64,000 bases of DNA from REEB481 sp964586595. GTDB lineage: Bacteria > Bacteroidota > Bacteroidia > NS11-12g > UBA955. The first letter of the stretch is position 1. Each line of letters begins with the position of its first letter. A program made the translations under genes and the position numbers. Location: positions 157,169 to 221,168 of the forward strand of contig CAZPHB010000002.1 in assembly GCA_964586595.1 (NCBI GenBank), in the 5' to 3' direction. Positions 62,418 through 64,000 of the stretch are shown here, piece after piece. The notes under the pieces were generated by a model, which saw nothing but the letters and a program-made list of their open reading frames with translations, had not been told where the DNA came from and made no database searches.

Positions 62418-62424
62418 TTCGTTT

Positions 62425-62432
62425 CAAAATTA
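62425..62432 (-). promoter_or_regulatory. -7 promoter element (TAATTTTG) of tamB
   Basis: Full match on the minus strand, ending seven bases before the ATG at 62417. Confidence 0.6.
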
Positions 62433-62453
62433 GCCCTTGGGGCTGCAATCATC

Positions 62454-63467
62454 ATGCATCAATCTGCTGTGAATATCCTTGCCATTGAAAGCAGCTGCGA
62501 CGATACAGCCGCTGCAGTGCTTTGCGATGGCAAAATCCGAGCCAATATTGTTGCCGGTCAGGAGGTTCACAAACAATATGGCGGCGTGGTTCCGGAGCTG
62601 GCCGGCAGGGCGCATCAAAGCAACATACTTCCTGTAGTACAGCAAGCCTTGAACACGGCCGGCATCAGCGCCGCATCCCTAAGTGCCATAGCCTTTACCA
62701 GAGGACCGGGTTTAATGGGCAGTTTGCTGGTTGGGGCAGGCTTCGCCAAGGGATTATCGGTAGCATTAGGCATACCACTCATTGGCATTGATCATTTGCA
62801 TGCACATGTTTCAGCAGTGTGCATCGAACATCCGAACATCCCCAAACCCATGCTTTGCCTGCTGGTAAGCGGTGGTCATACGCAACTGGTTTGGATGCAA
62901 GCAGATACACAGGCAAAAATTATAGGAAGCACCTTAGATGATGCTGCCGGAGAAGCCCTTGATAAAGCTGCCAAACTTTTGGGGTTGCCTTATCCCGGAG
63001 GTCCGGAAATAGACAGGCTCGCCAGGCAAGGAGATCCTGGTGCTTTTTCTTTTGCTACGGCCCGTGTTCAGGAACACCATTTCAGTTTTTCCGGCATTAA
63101 AACATCTCTGTTGTATTTCCTGAACAAAAAAAAGCCTGAATTCATTAAGGAGCATCTTGAAGACATCTGCGCATCTTATCAGGAACATGTAATGCAATAC
63201 CTGATAAAAGTTACGGCTAAGTCCATCGAGCAACTCAAACCGGCCTCTATTGCGCTTAGTGGCGGCGTATCTGCAAACAGCAGACTGAGAACACTTTTCA
63301 CCGAACTTGCCGCTAAATATGACATACCTGCATTTATTCCTTCATTTGAATATTGTACCGATAATGCAGCCATGATTGCTTCTGCGGCATATCAGTCATA
63401 TCTGGAAGGAACATTTAGCCCGCTTGACGAACTCACCTATGCGCGGCAACCATGGGGCAATGAATGA
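62454..63467 (+). CDS. tsaD: tRNA N6-adenosine threonylcarbamoyltransferase
   Basis: 337 residues. Transfers threonylcarbamoyl to A37 of ANN-decoding tRNAs, with TsaB and TsaE. The metal-binding His114 and His118 (IDHLHAHVSAV), the ASKHA nucleotide motifs (AIESSCDDTAAAV, LVSGGHTQLV, IALSGGVSANSRL) and the C-terminal CTDNAAMIA are present. No promoter was clear in the 36-base gap to tamB. Confidence 0.97.
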   Translation: MHQSAVNILAIESSCDDTAAAVLCDGKIRANIVAGQEVHKQYGGVVPELAGRAHQSNILPVVQQALNTAGISAASLSAIAFTRGPGLMGSLLVGAGFAKGLSVALGIPLIGIDHLHAHVSAVCIEHPNIPKPMLCLLVSGGHTQLVWMQADTQAKIIGSTLDDAAGEALDKAAKLLGLPYPGGPEIDRLARQGDPGAFSFATARVQEHHFSFSGIKTSLLYFLNKKKPEFIKEHLEDICASYQEHVMQYLIKVTAKSIEQLKPASIALSGGVSANSRLRTLFTELAAKYDIPAFIPSFEYCTDNAAMIASAAYQSYLEGTFSPLDELTYARQPWGNE

Positions 63468-63742
63468 AATATTTCTGAATCAAATTGAAGTAGTTACCTC
63501 GAATAAATTACTTCAGCCGATCCTGTGGTTGACATCTTTCAAGCACATTGATTATTCATGGACCTTTGAACATCATGATACAATAGCAGTTCGGCCTATT
63601 AATATTTTACAATACAGCCATCACTGCTGTCCAAAACGTTTTTTATAGAACTGTTAATGTGCAGATTATCAAGGGTTTAGCAGTCAGTTTTTGACGATTT
63701 TGATTTTTACCCCCCCACACCGAATCAACCATATTCTATGTT

Positions 63743-63783
63743 CTTACTTTTTCCTTGATGAAAAAGTAAGCAAAAAATCAAGG
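63743..63783. repeat. Two mutually exclusive hairpins (dispersed-repeat-like element)
   Basis: CTTACTTTTTC (63743-63753) pairs perfectly with GAAAAAGTAAG (63760-63770). CCTTGAT (63753-63759), which is mainly the loop of the first hairpin, pairs with ATCAAGG (63777-63783). Only one can form at a time. I recall near-identical sequences in intergenic DNA of other Bacteroidota. Confidence 0.65.
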
Positions 63784-63825
63784 CTGCAAATGATGAAAGG
63801 CGCACACTTGCCATCAGCCGAATAT

Positions 63826-63858
63826 GTCACCCTGAGCCTGCCGAAGGGCTATCGGTGA
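63826..63858. repeat. Dispersed intergenic repeat with inverted ends
   Basis: GTCACCCTGAGCCTGCCGAA GGGC-type sequence (63826-63849) closely resembles a repeat common between genes in many bacterial genomes. TCACC (63827-63831) and GGTGA (63854-63858) form the outer inverted repeat. Confidence 0.55.
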
Positions 63859-63864
63859 TCTCCT

Positions 63865-63887
63865 CCCCGCATCGCAAGCTTGCGGGG
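63865..63887. repeat. G+C-rich palindrome
   Basis: CCCCGCA (63865-63871) pairs with TGCGGGG (63881-63887); alternatively the inner CGCAAGCTTGCG (63873-63884) is a perfect 12-bp palindrome. No T-run follows. Confidence 0.6.
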
Positions 63888-64000
63888 CAGGCGCTTTATG
63901 GCAGAGGAATTCAATGCGATTTGAGTTGTCTTTTCATCCACGCCCGCTTGCGGCGTTTAACGCCTCCCATCATTTGAGGCCGATCCTTTTGCGGCGTAGC

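Larger units (their letters stand above)
63468..64000 (+). other. Gene-free region with palindromic repeats
   Basis: No convincing coding sequence was found in 533 bases. The first 230 bases are A+T-rich and contain nothing recognisable beyond a C-run (63711-63717). The rest carries at least three inverted-repeat elements listed separately and a G+C-rich stretch (63934-64000) with GCTTGCGGCG-type repeats that runs to the window edge. Confidence 0.7.

Noticed and set aside
63376..63648. A 90-codon frame overlapping the end of tsaD
   Set aside because: It overlaps tsaD by 92 bases in another frame, lacks a promoter, and its product has no recognisable pattern.

Overview
The window is a 64 kb chromosomal segment of a Bacteroidota bacterium; finer placement is not possible from this sequence alone. 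Three large secreted proteins end in the gliding-motility-type C-terminal sorting domain used by the type IX secretion system. Many genes are preceded by the Bacteroidota -7 promoter element TAnnTTTG, usually only a few bases before the start codon. TonB-dependent receptors, an HU-CCDC81/SPOR protein and a Bacteroidota-type LptD point the same way. I saw no rRNA, tRNA, CRISPR array, intact insertion sequence or prophage. Most of the window is housekeeping and envelope biogenesis.

Layout. 1-5.3 kb: a truncated M16 zinc peptidase (minus), an IgGFc-binding-like secreted protein with a sorting domain, and DNA polymerase IV. 5.4-9.2 kb: a catalase-peroxidase with an export signal and an in-frame foreign 162-codon insertion, then a VOC protein and an AHSA1/SRPBCC protein. 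9.3-16.9 kb: a tightly overlapping six-gene operon of lipoproteins, an alkaline-phosphatase-superfamily-like protein, a CX4CH cytochrome-like lipoprotein and a 1162-residue CUB/PKD secreted protein. 16.9-23.1 kb: an RqcH/NFACT homologue, an unknown secreted protein and a giant SBBP-repeat secreted protein. 23.1-27.3 kb: fmt, an ECF sigma factor with a small partner, a 2-oxoglutarate/Fe(II)-type oxygenase, a thioesterase, rpmA and rplU. 27.5-33.9 kb: an outer-membrane barrel, an HU-CCDC81/SPOR protein, a TonB-like protein and folC, then pckA (minus). 34-41.2 kb: PAP2 phosphatase, msrA, SUI1/eIF1, SDR, methyltransferase, rnhB, a candidate minus-strand small RNA, purL and a DUF1569 protein. 41.2-47.7 kb: yebC, two thioredoxin-like proteins, lptD, amidase and an MCE (MlaD) protein. 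47.8-54.2 kb: a FecA-like TonB receptor behind two Fur-like boxes, pyrD, an APC permease, a DUF721 protein and rpe. 54.2-63.5 kb: another TonB receptor, a MacB-like permease, tamB and tsaD. 63.5-64 kb: non-coding DNA rich in palindromic repeats.

How the parts relate. LptD, TamB, the MCE protein, the amidase, the TonB-like protein and the receptors build and energise the outer membrane. The three sorting-domain proteins and the 9.3-16.9 kb operon make cell-surface material. KatG, MsrA and the thioredoxin-like proteins handle oxidative and thiol stress. The most unusual items are the foreign domain inside katG, the multi-hairpin RNA locus at 38.08-38.29 kb, and the uncharacterised surface operon.
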